From Yarrowia lipolytica (lineage: Eukaryota > Ascomycota > Dipodascomycetes > Dipodascales): a stretch of 64,000 bases of DNA. Made by a program: the position numbers and the translations under genes. The stretch spans positions 558,001 to 622,000 of the forward strand of contig NC_090770.1 in the NCBI RefSeq assembly GCF_001761485.1, written 5' to 3'. The notes beneath the pieces are model-generated. The model saw only the letters and a program-made list of their open reading frames with translations. It ran no database searches and was not told where the DNA came from. Shown here one piece after another: positions 54,250 through 64,000 of the stretch. Within the stretch, counting starts at the first letter, position 1. Each line of letters opens with the position of its first letter.

Positions 54250-54809
54250 TCAGGAATTGGGCATGAGCATGAGGAATGAGATGGCTATATAATGGAGATA
54301 ATAAGGATACTTAGCTTGTTGAAGCATGTAGAACGTGACAAATATTGGAGCAGTGGTAATAGGAATGGAGAGCCATCTTTCACGATATGGTCTAGAGAGG
54401 TAGAGCGTCTCCAGAACTCCTATAACCACTTGGAATGAAGAAATTGAATGGTAAAAAGAACGAAAACGCCATAACTGGACATTTGAAGACCTCCCCAAAC
54501 GGTTTGACACAAAATCTCCCGGACTAAGGCCTTTTTGAGAGTCACAGAAACCCCCACCATCATCAACGTGATATCAAACAAGGTTTGTGCAGTTACCATG
54601 GAAACGGCAATTAATATGTGGAGGGAGTGTAGGAGGGAGGTGATCTCAATTCCAGGATATGGACTCAATTTGATGAGGGAAAAACGGAAATACAATAATT
54701 TAAGTTGGAAAAACCATGATATCCACTCATTTTTCGCCTTATTACAATTAAATGGCGATTTACAGACGTCCCCACAACCACTCCTCCATCTCCAACAACT
54801 CGTCTGCAT
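54250..54809 (-). pseudogene. Frameshifted small membrane-protein gene
   Basis: From the ATG at 54809, 129 codons encode two or three hydrophobic spans (HSLHILIAVSMVTAQTLFDI, SSYGVFVLFTIQFLHSKWL). At about 54425 the frame ends, but the next frame carries on with VVIGVLETLYLSRPYRERWL, then PITTAPIFVTFYMLQQAKYP and YLHYIAISFLMLMP to 54250. A single frame change therefore splits one gene-like message. It is a recent pseudogene, an unrecognised intron, or a sequence error. It diverges from RSA4 with only 83 bases between the start codons. Confidence 0.5.
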
Positions 54810-54892
54810 GAAACCTTAACCGTAAACAATTTTTTGACAAGATTATTTTGCATAGGCCAGAAGCCTTACTACACCACACAACACCCACAAAA

Positions 54893-56437
54893 ATGGCCAC
54901 CTTGCTGCCTCCTCCCTCGAAAAAACAAAAGCGACTCGCACAGGAGCCCAAGGATCTAGATCTGATCCCCGAGGACCTGCCCAATGTGCTGGTTCGATTC
55001 CAGGCGTCGGACACTGGCGAAAACACTGGTGGATCGGTGCGAGTTCCTGGAGCCGCCACCGAAAAGCAGCTGGAGATGCTTCTGAACCAGCTCCAGGAGA
55101 CCAACGATGACCCCACGCCTTACACTTTCTCTGTGATCAAGGGAGAAGGCGACGAACAGACGCTGATTGACATTACCGACAACATTTGGGCATCGATTCT
55201 CAAACCCGGACACAAGAGTACAGAAGACCAGCTGACGATTGTGTACACCCCACGTGCTGTTTTCAAAGTCAAGAACATCACCCGATCGACCGCCGCCATT
55301 CCTGGTCACGGCAGCACTATTCTGACCACCCAGTTTGCACCCCACACTTCGTCTCGAATGGTTTCGGGCTCAGGCGACTTCACTGCACGAATCTGGGACT
55401 GCGACACTCAGACCCCCATGCACACTCTCAAGGGCCACTCTAACTGGGTTTTGTGCGTGGCCTGGTCTCCCGATGGTAAGATGATCGCTACTGGATCCAT
55501 GGATAACACCATTTGCATCTGGGACGCTGTAAAGGGCACCCAGATTGGAAAGCCCCTCAAGGGACACACCAAGTGGATCACAGGCATGTCGTGGGAGCCT
55601 CTGCACAAGGTGAAGGAGGGTCACGTGCCCCGACTGGCCTCGTCATCAAAGGATGGCACTGTACGAATCTGGGACATTGGAGCCGGCACCTACCTGCGAA
55701 CCATGGCCGGTCATAGAAGCGCCGTCACCTGCGTCAAGTGGGGAGGAATCGGTTTCCTCTATTCTGCTTCTCATGACAAGACCGTGAAGGTGTGGGATCC
55801 CGAATCTGGCCGTCTCCAGCACAACCTGACGGCCCATGGTCACTGGGTCAACCACATTGCGCTGTCGACCGACTACGCCCTTCGAACCGGAGGCTTTGAC
55901 CACGACACCACACGAAAAGACTTCAAGGCCAGCGACACTGAGCTGCGAACCAAGGCGCTCGAGAAGTTCAACAAACTGGCCAACACCTCTGGACGCATCT
56001 CCGAGCGAATGGTGACCGCCTCCGACGACTTCACCATGTTCCTGTGGGAGCCCGAAAAGAGCACAAAGCCTCTTTGCCGAATGACCGGCCATCAGAAGGC
56101 CGTTAACCACGTCACATTTTCTCCTGACGGCCGATATCTGGCTTCTGCCTCGTTCGATAACTCCATCAAGCTGTGGGACGGAAGAGACGGCAAGTTTGTC
56201 ACCACGTTTAGAGGACATGTGGCCTCCGTGTACCAGTGCGCCTGGTCGTCCGACTGCAGACTCATGGTCTCGTGCTCTAAGGACACCACTCTCAAGGTGT
56301 GGGATGTGCGAACTAAGAAGTTGTTGTCGGATCTGCCTGGCCACGCTGACGAGGTGTTTGCTGTCGACTGGTCCGTCGACGGAAACAAGGTGGCTTCTGG
56401 TGGAAAGGACAAGATGATTAGATTGTGGTCTCATTGA
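54893..56437 (+). CDS. RSA4: Rsa4/Notchless ribosome assembly WD40 protein
   Basis: 514 residues from MATLLPPPSKKQKR; the frame is open upstream but begins there with TTG. An N-terminal ubiquitin-like NLE domain (NVLVRFQASDTGE, QLEMLLNQLQETNDDPTPYTF) is followed by a beta propeller of about eight WD repeats (MHTLKGHSNWVLCVAWSPDG, IWDIGAGTYLRTMAGHRSAV, LWEPEKSTKPLCRMTGHQKA, ending KDKMIRLWSH). Rsa4 binds the pre-60S particle in the nucleolus and nucleus. The AAA-ATPase Rea1/Midasin pulls on the NLE domain to release it, driving large-subunit maturation. Spacing, length and order match the yeast protein (515 residues). Confidence 0.95.
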   Translation: MATLLPPPSKKQKRLAQEPKDLDLIPEDLPNVLVRFQASDTGENTGGSVRVPGAATEKQLEMLLNQLQETNDDPTPYTFSVIKGEGDEQTLIDITDNIWASILKPGHKSTEDQLTIVYTPRAVFKVKNITRSTAAIPGHGSTILTTQFAPHTSSRMVSGSGDFTARIWDCDTQTPMHTLKGHSNWVLCVAWSPDGKMIATGSMDNTICIWDAVKGTQIGKPLKGHTKWITGMSWEPLHKVKEGHVPRLASSSKDGTVRIWDIGAGTYLRTMAGHRSAVTCVKWGGIGFLYSASHDKTVKVWDPESGRLQHNLTAHGHWVNHIALSTDYALRTGGFDHDTTRKDFKASDTELRTKALEKFNKLANTSGRISERMVTASDDFTMFLWEPEKSTKPLCRMTGHQKAVNHVTFSPDGRYLASASFDNSIKLWDGRDGKFVTTFRGHVASVYQCAWSSDCRLMVSCSKDTTLKVWDVRTKKLLSDLPGHADEVFAVDWSVDGNKVASGGKDKMIRLWSH

Positions 56438-56624
56438 TCTATATTTATATGCATTGTAATAGACGGTAGAATGGTTTCGTACACATCCATGTGAAGTGGA
56501 CATGGGTGGTAGAGAGCGTGATGAAGAGCAGTATCGAGGGCTGTAAGGGAAGAGTAGACGACCTGAAGATACTGCAAAGGTGTCTCAGGAAGATATGGAT
56601 CCAGGCTAGCTTGAACACCAGCAG

Positions 56625-56675
56625 TAGGAATGGAAGAATGGAAGAATGGAAGAATGGGAGAATGGGAGAATGACA
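56625..56675. repeat. GAATGGAAGAATGG(G/A)A tandem tract
   Basis: Five or six copies of a 9-bp unit (GAATGGAAG/GAATGGGAG) between RSA4 and IMG2. Short frames through it are artefacts. Confidence 0.9.
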
Positions 56676-56956
56676 TTATCATACTGAATGGGCCTGCTTC
56701 CTAGTTGAGTAGGAATAATCAAACAGAAAAAAGACTTTAGCTGGATGGTCTCAATGATACTGCGTACAGTAGTTTTTCTCTCTTCAGCCTGGTAGGTCAT
56801 CCATATCCATCATCCCCCTTTTCTCTTGTTTGGTCGCACGCCCAAATCGAACTCACGACCGCCAAATCACCATCCCCCAAAGTCTAAATGGTGATGTGAA
56901 ATTTTCAGTTTTGAGGGAGAGATCAGGACACAACCTCCAACACAACCCGCTGAAAC

Positions 56957-57520
56957 ATGTTCCGAACGACATCAGCCCGAATCGAGGCCGCGTGTCGGCC
57001 GCTGGCACAGACACAGATGCGATTTAAGTCGCAACTGCACCGGCTCAAGCACCCCCAGCACATTGCCCAGCTGGTCCAGAAGCGAAAGATCACCGCTCTT
57101 GATCCCTTCTCCAAGCAGGTTCTGGAGCGAAACAAGGATGCAGTTGCCAATGCGTTCCCCGACGCCGCTTCTTTCGACGTGGCTGCTCTCGCGCCCCAGC
57201 GTCTGGCTCTAAAGTCCGAGGGAGGAGCCGCCGTGGCTCCCAAGACCAACAAGTCCGGCTACGGCTTTGGTACCGACGGATGGTACCACGTTGGCCGAAC
57301 CGCTCTCAACCACATTGCCGTCCACTCGTGGAAGAACTCCACCAAGGTCAAGACGGAGATCTCCAAGATCACCGGAAGCGCCGTGCTTCTGAAACGAGAC
57401 CTGTGCAAGGCTCTCGACCTGCACAAGTCGGACGTGGTTATCGCACCCAGCGGTCGAAAGATCTACGTTCGAGGCAACATGGTCCCCGAGGTTCGAACCT
57501 GGCTCGAGGCCAAGTTCTAG
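56957..57520 (+). CDS. IMG2: Mitochondrial large-subunit ribosomal protein mL49 (Img2)
   Basis: 187 residues. The N-terminus (MFRTTSARIEAACRPLAQTQ, then MRFKSQLHRLK) is basic and lacks acidic residues except one, as in mitochondrial presequences. The C-terminal half has the Img2/mL49 pattern: TKVKTEISKITGSAVLLKRD, LCKALDLHKSDVVIAPSGRK, IYVRGNMVPEVRTWLEAKF. A Gly/Tyr loop YGFGTDGWYHVGRTALNHIA comes just before. It is a component of the mitoribosome large subunit. The family call rests on the C-terminal motif order. Confidence 0.82.
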   Translation: MFRTTSARIEAACRPLAQTQMRFKSQLHRLKHPQHIAQLVQKRKITALDPFSKQVLERNKDAVANAFPDAASFDVAALAPQRLALKSEGGAAVAPKTNKSGYGFGTDGWYHVGRTALNHIAVHSWKNSTKVKTEISKITGSAVLLKRDLCKALDLHKSDVVIAPSGRKIYVRGNMVPEVRTWLEAKF

Positions 57521-57861
57521 CATGTACATATTATCTAAAATTGTTTTATTGGACTGAGGAGAGAGATGAAGGTGTAGCGTGAGAAACGGTTGGACAAGCA
57601 CAAGTGGAAGTGTCAGTGTTGTTATCATCAGTGTGCACACAACTATACTTATCACGAGGGTGTACAGTAGTTGGGGTTTCATCCATCTGAGCAATAGATT
57701 GAGAGGGATATTCACCTGTCAGCTACTGTACATACTGTACAAGTACAAGTTGACAGACGACTGACCATAATCAGTATCCAAGGTTGAGTATGTGAACGAA
57801 ACGCCGTTATGTACTTGTACTTGCTGATACCATGATAGTCATTTTATGATTATTTACAGAG
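57521..57861. other. Spacer with GTAC words
   Basis: TACTGTACATACTGTACAAGTACAAG lies near 57724-57750, between the convergent IMG2 and RNH1 genes. Confidence 0.5.
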
Positions 57862-58971
57862 TTACCTGTTCAAAAACCAATTAGGAATGTTTTCAAATAG
57901 ATTCTTAGCAGTGACACCTTGCCTTGCAAGCCGATCTGCCTGCTTGTTTCCTTCACTAGAACCATGGGCCTCTACCTTTTTCAAACCAATGCAATTGGTG
58001 CTTTCAGCCTTCAATGTCAGGATACGCTTGATCACGTCCTGGTTAGCCACTGGTTCCCCGCCCCGGTTCCGCCAGCCGTTTCGTTCCCACGCAATGTGCC
58101 ACTTGGTGAGACAGTCGATGGCATAGCTTGAGTCGGTGTAAATCTCGTAAAGTCGGCCATCTGAGAGCTTAGATGCGCAAATGCAATACGCGTGAAGAAT
58201 TGCCGTTAGCTCAGCTCTCTGGTTGGTCTGAGGCGACCCATAAACACGCCCGGAGAGGTTTTCCTTATGGTTCTCTCCGAGATAGAGTCCAAACCCAGCA
58301 ACAGCGTCTTTCTGTCCGTTCCTAGAGCACGCGCCGTCAGTGAAAATCTGATTGATAATGTCTCCATCTGAGTTGGAATAGTGTAGACCTCGTTGTTCTG
58401 GAGGAAAGACGAGAGCATAGTCAGTTTCTTCTTCCACATACCCAATAGCTTCTTCGAGGCTCAGAAATGACTCAATGGGTAGAAATTTCTGAGCAGCACT
58501 TCTCATGGCCTCTCGTTCCTGGTCGAAGATGAGGTTTTCGCAAACAAAGAACATCTGGCCGCCGTTTTTCTGGGAATTAGCAGCCTGGATCTTCTTCTGG
58601 GCCACCCGTAAGTCCAGCTCTGCCTCTTGCAACTGGTTCTGGGCCGCTTCCAAGTCTCTCTGGGCCGCTTCCAAGTCTCTCTGGGTCACTTCCAAGTTCT
58701 TCAAGGCGGCTTCCAAGGCGTCAGTTTTCACAGCGACATTGATTTTGAACAGGTGGATATCAGCCGTGGTGTCCTGTACAAGTTGAACTAGCATCCGAGT
58801 CGAAAGTCCAGCATCGCCTATCCAGGACATGTACTCCTGCGCCTTGTCGTAGTCATCGAAGCCCTTCCATTCTGCCCCTGGAAACCTTTCCGTCTGTTTG
58901 TCGCACTCAGCAAAGGAGTTGTAAATGCCGGGCTTGCGTCCAGCTTTCACAGCATAGTACTTTTTGGCCAT
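57862..58971 (-). CDS. RNH1: Ribonuclease H1
   Basis: 369 residues. An N-terminal RNA-DNA hybrid-binding domain (KKYYAVKAGRKPGIYNSFAE, then EWKGFDDYDKAQEYM) comes first. The linker has a heptad-like repeat of LEAAQRDLEAAQRD type (about 85-140) that probably forms a coiled coil. A catalytic RNase H fold with all acidic residues follows: Asp in IFTDGACSRNG, Glu in NQRAELTAILHAY, Asp in IYTDSSYAIDC and the last Asp in NKQADRLARQG. It removes RNA of RNA-DNA hybrids in nucleus and possibly mitochondria. The start ATG MAKKYY is clean. The coiled-coil linker is longer than in the short bacterial enzyme, like eukaryotic RNase H1. Confidence 0.95.
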   Translation of the reverse strand: MAKKYYAVKAGRKPGIYNSFAECDKQTERFPGAEWKGFDDYDKAQEYMSWIGDAGLSTRMLVQLVQDTTADIHLFKINVAVKTDALEAALKNLEVTQRDLEAAQRDLEAAQNQLQEAELDLRVAQKKIQAANSQKNGGQMFFVCENLIFDQEREAMRSAAQKFLPIESFLSLEEAIGYVEEETDYALVFPPEQRGLHYSNSDGDIINQIFTDGACSRNGQKDAVAGFGLYLGENHKENLSGRVYGSPQTNQRAELTAILHAYCICASKLSDGRLYEIYTDSSYAIDCLTKWHIAWERNGWRNRGGEPVANQDVIKRILTLKAESTNCIGLKKVEAHGSSEGNKQADRLARQGVTAKNLFENIPNWFLNR

Positions 58972-59762
58972 TGCGAGAGAGCGTGTGTGATACGGTGCGC
59001 AAATGTTGTCTTGCGAATCTCGTCCCGTTACTGTCGCCGGTCACCCAGTGTTTCTCTAGGCGCCCACCGTCAGTAAAATTTCACACCGCAAAATAAATTC
59101 GTGAAGCTTGAAACATGCAGTGTGCGCGAAACTCCAACATGACTTAATCTCTTCATCACAACTCTTCCACAAGTGGTGAGAAGATACCTAGGTGACGACT
59201 TCTGCTCTACAAGTAGATGACGAAGGTTCATTCTGTTGCTTCAGATCAACTTCGCCATGAGACTGTGCAACTACTTGTAGCGAGGTTTGCAGCAACTGAA
59301 GATGTTCTCATCTAGCATCTTGCTGGGGACCCCGATGGCCATCTGATACGATCGTTTCTTCGACAATGACACTGGGAGAAGTCTTCTAACTGTCCCTTGT
59401 TTCAACTCAGATCTGAAATGACGTTGTCTCAACACTGTGCCAAAACAGCCATCTCAGCAAAACAGCTCCCTTTCCTCACACTGGCCAAGTTTTTTTTTGA
59501 AAATAATGGTGCTGGGATTCCGTGTTAATACCCAGACACTACTCATACCATCTACACTGTGACACCAGAACAACCGATGAACCTCAACCATCACTACATC
59601 GACAAAACTTCTACCAAATTCTACCATAACACGGCGAGATACATCCAGATACGCCCTATACAGGCAGATATTACCCCAGAATAGCAAAACAAGTCTTTTC
59701 TGAGCTATAAAATTGTACTGATAATGTCTCTTCTGACTAGCCTTCCGAAGAGTGCCGCTTGA
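58972..59762. other. Upstream spacer of RNH1
   Basis: Nothing recognised; a short minus-strand frame (59454-59687) has no feature. Confidence 0.5.
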
Positions 59763-60050
59763 TTAACAACCGCCGCAGTTGGGGTCGCCACACTTGGAGC
59801 AATGCTTCTTCTCCTGAGTAGGAGTAGGAGCACAAGGCTTGGCATCAATTGCCACAGTGCCGGTGATGGTGGTGTAGTGGGTGGTGATGATGGTGGTGGA
59901 CTTGGGGCACTCCTTCTGGGGACACTTCTTGGAGTGGATCTTGTCCTTGAACTGGTGGATGTCCTGGGGGGACTCAGACTGGTCGTTGTTCACGGGAACC
60001 GCAACGGCGAGAGCGGCCATGGACAGGAGGGCGAGGTTCTTGATCTGCAT
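59763..60050 (-). CDS. Small secreted Cys-rich protein
   Basis: 95 residues. A signal peptide (MQIKNLALLSMAALAVAVPV) is followed by a charged linker, KKCPQKECPKS, a Thr-rich strand (TIITTHYTTITGTVAI) likely to be O-glycosylated, and a Cys-rich end KKHCSKCGDPNCGGC. It has seven cysteines in the mature part, some in CxxC pairs. The strong TATA box fits a well-expressed cell-wall or secreted peptide. No family is recognised. Alternatives are a metal-binding or effector-like small protein. Confidence 0.75.
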   Translation of the reverse strand: MQIKNLALLSMAALAVAVPVNNDQSESPQDIHQFKDKIHSKKCPQKECPKSTTIITTHYTTITGTVAIDAKPCAPTPTQEKKHCSKCGDPNCGGC

Positions 60051-60103
60051 TCTAGTAGATTGGTTGTTGGCTGGTTGATACTAATTGAGGGGTGTCACAC
60101 TGG

Positions 60104-60111
60104 TATATATA
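60104..60111 (-). promoter_or_regulatory. TATA box of the secreted Cys-rich gene
   Basis: GTATATATAC on the minus strand about 55 bases before the ATG at 60050. Confidence 0.7.
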
Positions 60112-61076
60112 CTGCAGAAAGATCTTGAACTTGTCCAAACAGTAGTTGAACTTGACCAAAGAAAAGTTCAACTTGTCATTCTCGAGGCTCAGTTGTCATT
60201 CGCGAGGCTCACCTCTGCTCCCGTTGGCCTATTACTTCTCAGTCTGCCACTCCCGAACCATCATAAACTAACCCCATAGACCATCTCGGAAAACCAACCC
60301 CTTTCCGGCATCCACCAATGGTAAATATCCCGCTGCAGTTGCCGTCCGGGTGTGATTGTATGCTATGTCAGAGACGGAACGACGCGATGAGAACTATAGG
60401 GCCATTTCGGAAGGTTGCGGTGAAACATGTGACAGGCAGATGAGTAGGTGGAGGAATTGCGTATGAGTAGAGCTATGAGATGAACATGTTTGGTATATGC
60501 TGCAAAGAACTTGTAGGGTAAGAAGTGACGAACAAAAGCGCAAGACAAGTCCGGTAGGGATGTTGGATTCAGGACAATATCTCAGAAATGCATGGATTGA
60601 GAGAATCGTCTAGACTCAGATTAATACCCCTCACATCTTTTGGGTCGAAAACAGTGCGATCTCCAACTACCAGGCTTGAATTGGTGATGAACGTGTACGT
60701 CCGATGCCCACTCTAGAAACATATTGGGCTGTTTCTCTGTGAGTGCTTCGAAGCCAGACTGCTTCTGTAGGCTCTCGGCTCTGACATTGTAGACATGGCA
60801 GGCGTAAGCAATGGCATAACCTCAGTACCGATCATCAAAGATATAGCCAGAGTGCTAGTGTTGCAATGACCAACTCTAGGCCGAAGTCACAAAACTATAG
60901 ATGCTGAAGGCTTCCTAAAAGTACGAGTATAGCGAGATGCAACAATAGGTATAAACACCATCTTGTTTCTGGGGTCTCTATGTATCCTTGTTCCTCGTAG
61001 CTCCTACAAATGAGGAACATTATCATATTAAGCAAAAATCAGGTATACAAAACCACCATTTAAATTCAGAAAAATC
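60112..61076. other. Intergenic region, nothing recognised
   Basis: No gene or repeat stands out in about 960 bases. Confidence 0.5.
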
Positions 61077-61159
61077 GCCTGGCTAGCTCAATCGGTAGAG
61101 CGTGAGACTCTTACTCTCAAGCAATCTCAAGGCTGTGGGTTCAAGCCCCACGTCGGGCT
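61077..61159 (+). tRNA. tRNA-Lys (CTT), second copy, intron-containing
   Basis: Exons match the gene at 5886-5968; acceptor GCCTGGC/GTCGGGC, anticodon CTT. The 10-base intron is CTCTCAAGCA, different from the first copy. A T-run terminator follows. Confidence 0.95.
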
Positions 61160-62575
61160 TTTTTGCCATTCATCTCGTTGATACATGTCGCCCATATGGC
61201 AACTTTTTAGGTCTCCTTTTGGGTGTACACTTGTTTGGGTCTAACTTGGCTAAGTTTAGGACAATGGGTGCCCCTGAAACCATGCCCCTGACTTGTGTGG
61301 AATGTGCAATATAATAATGTGCCAAGCCCGAGGCTGCGTAGAACGATCTTGTCTGGACAACGAATCAGAGCCCTGGCAGGCGCCCAACCTTGTCGCTTTG
61401 CAGGGTGCATTTCGTGCGCATTTTTGGGCGCATTTTGGCATTTTGGCATTTTGGCATTTGGCGTGTGGGGACTTGTACAAGGGTAAAAAGCAAAGGGAAT
61501 ACGACTTATTATAGCCAGGGTGAAGGAGTTATGTATGAGTGTCGTACCAGTGTTACAGGGTGAGACGAGACGAGTGAGACGACTACAAGTAGCAAGGGTG
61601 ACGTATAATATGGACTATGGACGGTTCGTAAAGGGCGTCTCGGTTCGTGAAATTCAGAGACGTTCGTGAAGAGCGTTCATTCCACCTCACGATGTATACT
61701 CCGTGGGTCTGGAGAAAGAGGTCGACTACAGAAGATCGACATTGTACATAAAATGTTTGGCCACAAGCCGCGATCGGCAGGGGGGGGGGGGGCAAGAGTC
61801 ACGTGTAGACAGGGACCGTCGTCGTACTTGTACCGGAACCGAAGCGTTCACATATGGGCTGCAAAGTACTTGTCTTGTGGACGTGTTGGCGTTGGAGTTG
61901 ACTTTATGATATATCATAATATATGTCCAAATTTCAGACGCGCCGTTTAGTTCATCTCAAGAGCACCATGTGCAGCGTGCAGCGTTTTCAACTTTGGGCG
62001 GCACCCATGTCATGATACGAAGGATACGGCGTTTGGGCGGTTGCGGCTGGATCTTTGGAGTTCATTCTCTCGCGATCTACCAGGCACAGAGGAGGATCGC
62101 TGTGGTTTGTGTCTGCACATTCCGGGTTTGTTTAGGTTGAGCTGCGAGTATGTTGGACACCATTGGGAAGGTGTCTTTCCACGCTGGGTGGGAGACTGTC
62201 GATCGTCGCAGGAAATGTCAAAAGGGTGGGTGGGCATAGCAAAATCTGAAGTGGCCGCAAGTACAAACACAGCAGGTGAGCACAGCGAGTGAGCAGCAGT
62301 GAGCAGCAGTGAGCAGCAGTGAGCAGCGAGTGAACACAAGTTTTGTCCAGTGCAAGGTAGTATATGGGCTAGGACGAGTCAACCAAGGGTAATACAAGTA
62401 CGAGGATGGTAAGAGTACGATATGTACGAGTAGCAGTACATACAATTAATAACTGGCATGTACGTGCGGTGCTTGATCTCGTGTAATGGCCGGGATGGCC
62501 AGGTCTAGACGCAGGTCTACGCTACGTCGTACGTAAAGTACCTGTACGGTCGTCTGATGGTTTATTTTATTTAAT

Positions 62576-62690
62576 TTTTCAATTTTTTCAATTTTTTCAA
62601 TTTGTTCAATTTTTTCAATTTTTTCAATTTGTTCGATTTTTTTAATTTGTTCAATTTTTTTAATTTGTTCAATTTTTTGTTTTGTCTACG
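62576..62690. repeat. TTTTTTCAATT tandem tract
   Basis: About ten imperfect copies of a 9-12 bp T-rich unit. Confidence 0.92.
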
Positions 62691-62803
62691 AAAAAAGTAC
62701 GGTACAGTCGAACTCGTTCAGCAAACATGTCTCATCCCTTTTCTCCAACGGCTCCAAATGAGACAGTCAGCGAGGGTCTATTGCGAGTACTTGGAGACAT
62801 ACG

Positions 62804-62872
62804 ATCGCACTCACTCTCGCACTCGCACTCACTCTCGCACTCGCACTCACTCTCGCACTCGCACTCACTCAC
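62804..62872. repeat. CACTCACTCTCGCACTCG tandem array
   Basis: Almost four copies of an 18-bp pyrimidine-rich unit. Confidence 0.93.
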
Positions 62873-63041
62873 AACTCTGGCGAAAAAGAAGACACACGAC
62901 AGCTGCGACTGCTGCTGTACGGGTCCATACGCCCAGGGGAAAATGCAGAAATACGACCTCTTTTACCGACAGACAAAGCCCAATAAAGAACAAACAAGCC
63001 GGAGAAGTGTTCATTTACGGGAATGGAGGTGCAGCAGGAGA

Positions 63042-63214
63042 GAGGGAGATGGAGACGGGGATGGAGACGGGATGGAGGCGGAGATGGAGGCGGAGATGGA
63101 GGCGGAGATGAGGGACGGAGATGTGGGACGGAGACGGGAGACGGGAGATGTGGGACGGAGACGGGAGACGGGAGACGGGAGACTGACTGAGCTGAGCTGA
63201 GCTGAGCTGAGCTG
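63042..63214. repeat. Purine-rich GGAGATGGAGGC/GGGAGACGGAGAC tracts and GAGCT array
   Basis: Several consecutive 12-21 bp purine units (GAGATGGAGGCG, then GGGACGGAGACGGGAGAC), ending with five TGAGC copies. The plus strand is nearly pure G/A for 150 bases and could form triplex or quadruplex structures. Confidence 0.9.
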
Positions 63215-64000
63215 AAACCAACCGTTTTTTATATAACAACGACCGACCTATTTACCGCTCCCCTCTCGCTCTCCACCACAATGCCCCTTTTAGAGCTTGC
63301 ATGGTTGAGTTTTCGGGTTCCTAGAACGTTGAGGTACAAGGCGGGTTTAGGTTGTTAATTAGTTATTTACGTCATCGCCCTCGGCTTGGATTGTAGCGGC
63401 CACAGCCAACGCGAGGGGCACCTGTCACGAGAAAGCAGCCATCTCACACTGGTTCCGACACGTCGACCGCTCTCCACTGTACGAATCTCCCTTTCCACGC
63501 GATTGGTGGCTCGCAAAAGACGTGCTCGTACCAATAACAACCGTATCCTACACCGTACCAGGCGCGCTCTCTGCACCTCCGTAAATTACGTTTCTGCGGT
63601 TGTGCAAACTTGCCTCTTCATCTCATCTCTCTCTCTTTCCATCTGAAACACAATAACGCCAATCAAGGCCAATTGCAGCCACTAGCTTTGGCTCTCTTCC
63701 GACTTTGAGCCAATGTAGCATCGTCAGGTACCGATCTGTGTCAAAATGCGGCGGCTCCGTCGTCCATCCCCTCCGCCGCTTCTCGCCGAACTTACCACCG
63801 TGTTCGCTCCTCCACCGTTAAGCTCGCTCCGCGAAAATCCCCGCGCCCAAACGGCTAGACGCGGATACCGACAGGGTAAAACTCGGACCTACACACTGGG
63901 TACGGTACGATAGCTACAGTACATGCTGGCCAATGTTATGTCTGCTCTAAGTTCGACTTGCACCGGAACCTTGACCCAAAGATTGCAAGTGTATCTGGTG

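Larger units (their letters stand above)
61160..64000. other. Terminal repeat-rich region, no gene supported
   Basis: Contains CATTTTGG repeats near 61433, a G13 run at 61780-61792, GCAGTGAGCA repeats near 62280-62325 and the arrays listed separately. Longer plus-strand frames at 62.6-63.2 kb are translations of those arrays. Confidence 0.6.

Noticed and set aside
56835-56895. tRNA-like fragment on the minus strand (GTGAGTTCGATTTGGG)
   Set aside because: Only a T-arm resemblance; the rest of the cloverleaf is missing.
62602-63200. Two plus-strand frames of about 170 codons
   Set aside because: They translate the T-rich, CTCGCA and purine arrays and have no other content.
1-64000. 5S rRNA genes or tRNA-5S fusions, known from Yarrowia
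   Set aside because: I looked for the conserved 5S internal blocks and saw none.

Overview
The window looks like nuclear DNA of the oleaginous yeast Yarrowia lipolytica or a very close relative. The evidence is: single-exon genes with fungal orthologues (MGA2, CSL4, WHI2, RSA4, IMG2, RNH1, a cerevisin-type protease); 14 scattered tRNA genes, nine of them with introns; a leucine tRNA with anticodon CAG, so CUG is read as Leu; gene-poor spacers full of GTAC/CTTGTAC words; and relics of Ty3/gypsy retrotransposons. The species name is an inference from this combination. No database search was possible.

Layout. 1-2.6 kb is a gene-free upstream region with a CA microsatellite. 2.6-5.5 kb is MGA2, a membrane-tethered transcription factor. 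5.7-6.0 kb holds convergent tRNA-Thr and tRNA-Lys. 6.8-8.3 kb encodes an arrestin-like trafficking adaptor. 10-14.4 kb holds tRNA-Ile, tRNA-Glu, a gag/LTR fossil, a decayed Lys/Ser/Asp-rich gene, tRNA-Asn and tRNA-Val. 14.6-27 kb is an F-box-like neighbourhood: two intact genes (15.7-14.6 and 19.5-17.4 kb) and two decayed relatives (22.7-23.7 and 27.0-25.2 kb), with a Sng1/DUF3533 membrane protein and CSL4 between them. 29-33 kb has an OB-fold protein resembling Pot1/Cdc13, a coiled-coil protein and a His-rich mini-protein. 34-37.5 kb has an integrase fossil, tRNA-Leu, a Pro/Ser-rich protein and tRNA-Thr. 39.9-41.7 kb is a locus whose C-terminus is a near-canonical histone H4 fold behind a long disordered N-terminal region. 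44-45.4 kb has tRNA-Gly, tRNA-Phe and tRNA-Arg. 47.2-49.3 kb has a BTB protein and WHI2 in convergent orientation. 50-52 kb has tRNA-Gln and the subtilase. 53.6-60 kb is the densest block: a small acidic protein, a broken membrane protein gene, RSA4, IMG2, RNH1 and a secreted Cys-rich peptide. 61-64 kb has tRNA-Lys and simple-sequence repeats.

The genes do not form one pathway. Housekeeping RNA and ribosome functions (CSL4, RSA4, IMG2, RNH1) sit among signalling and membrane-stress functions (MGA2, WHI2, arrestin, Sng1-like).

Most worth a second look: the H4-fold fusion locus with a 191-codon second reading frame and an in-frame stop; the ATG-free in-frame extension upstream of WHI2; the Pot1-like OB protein; the birth-and-death cluster of F-box-like genes; and two families of short dispersed repeats, one of them beside tRNA genes.
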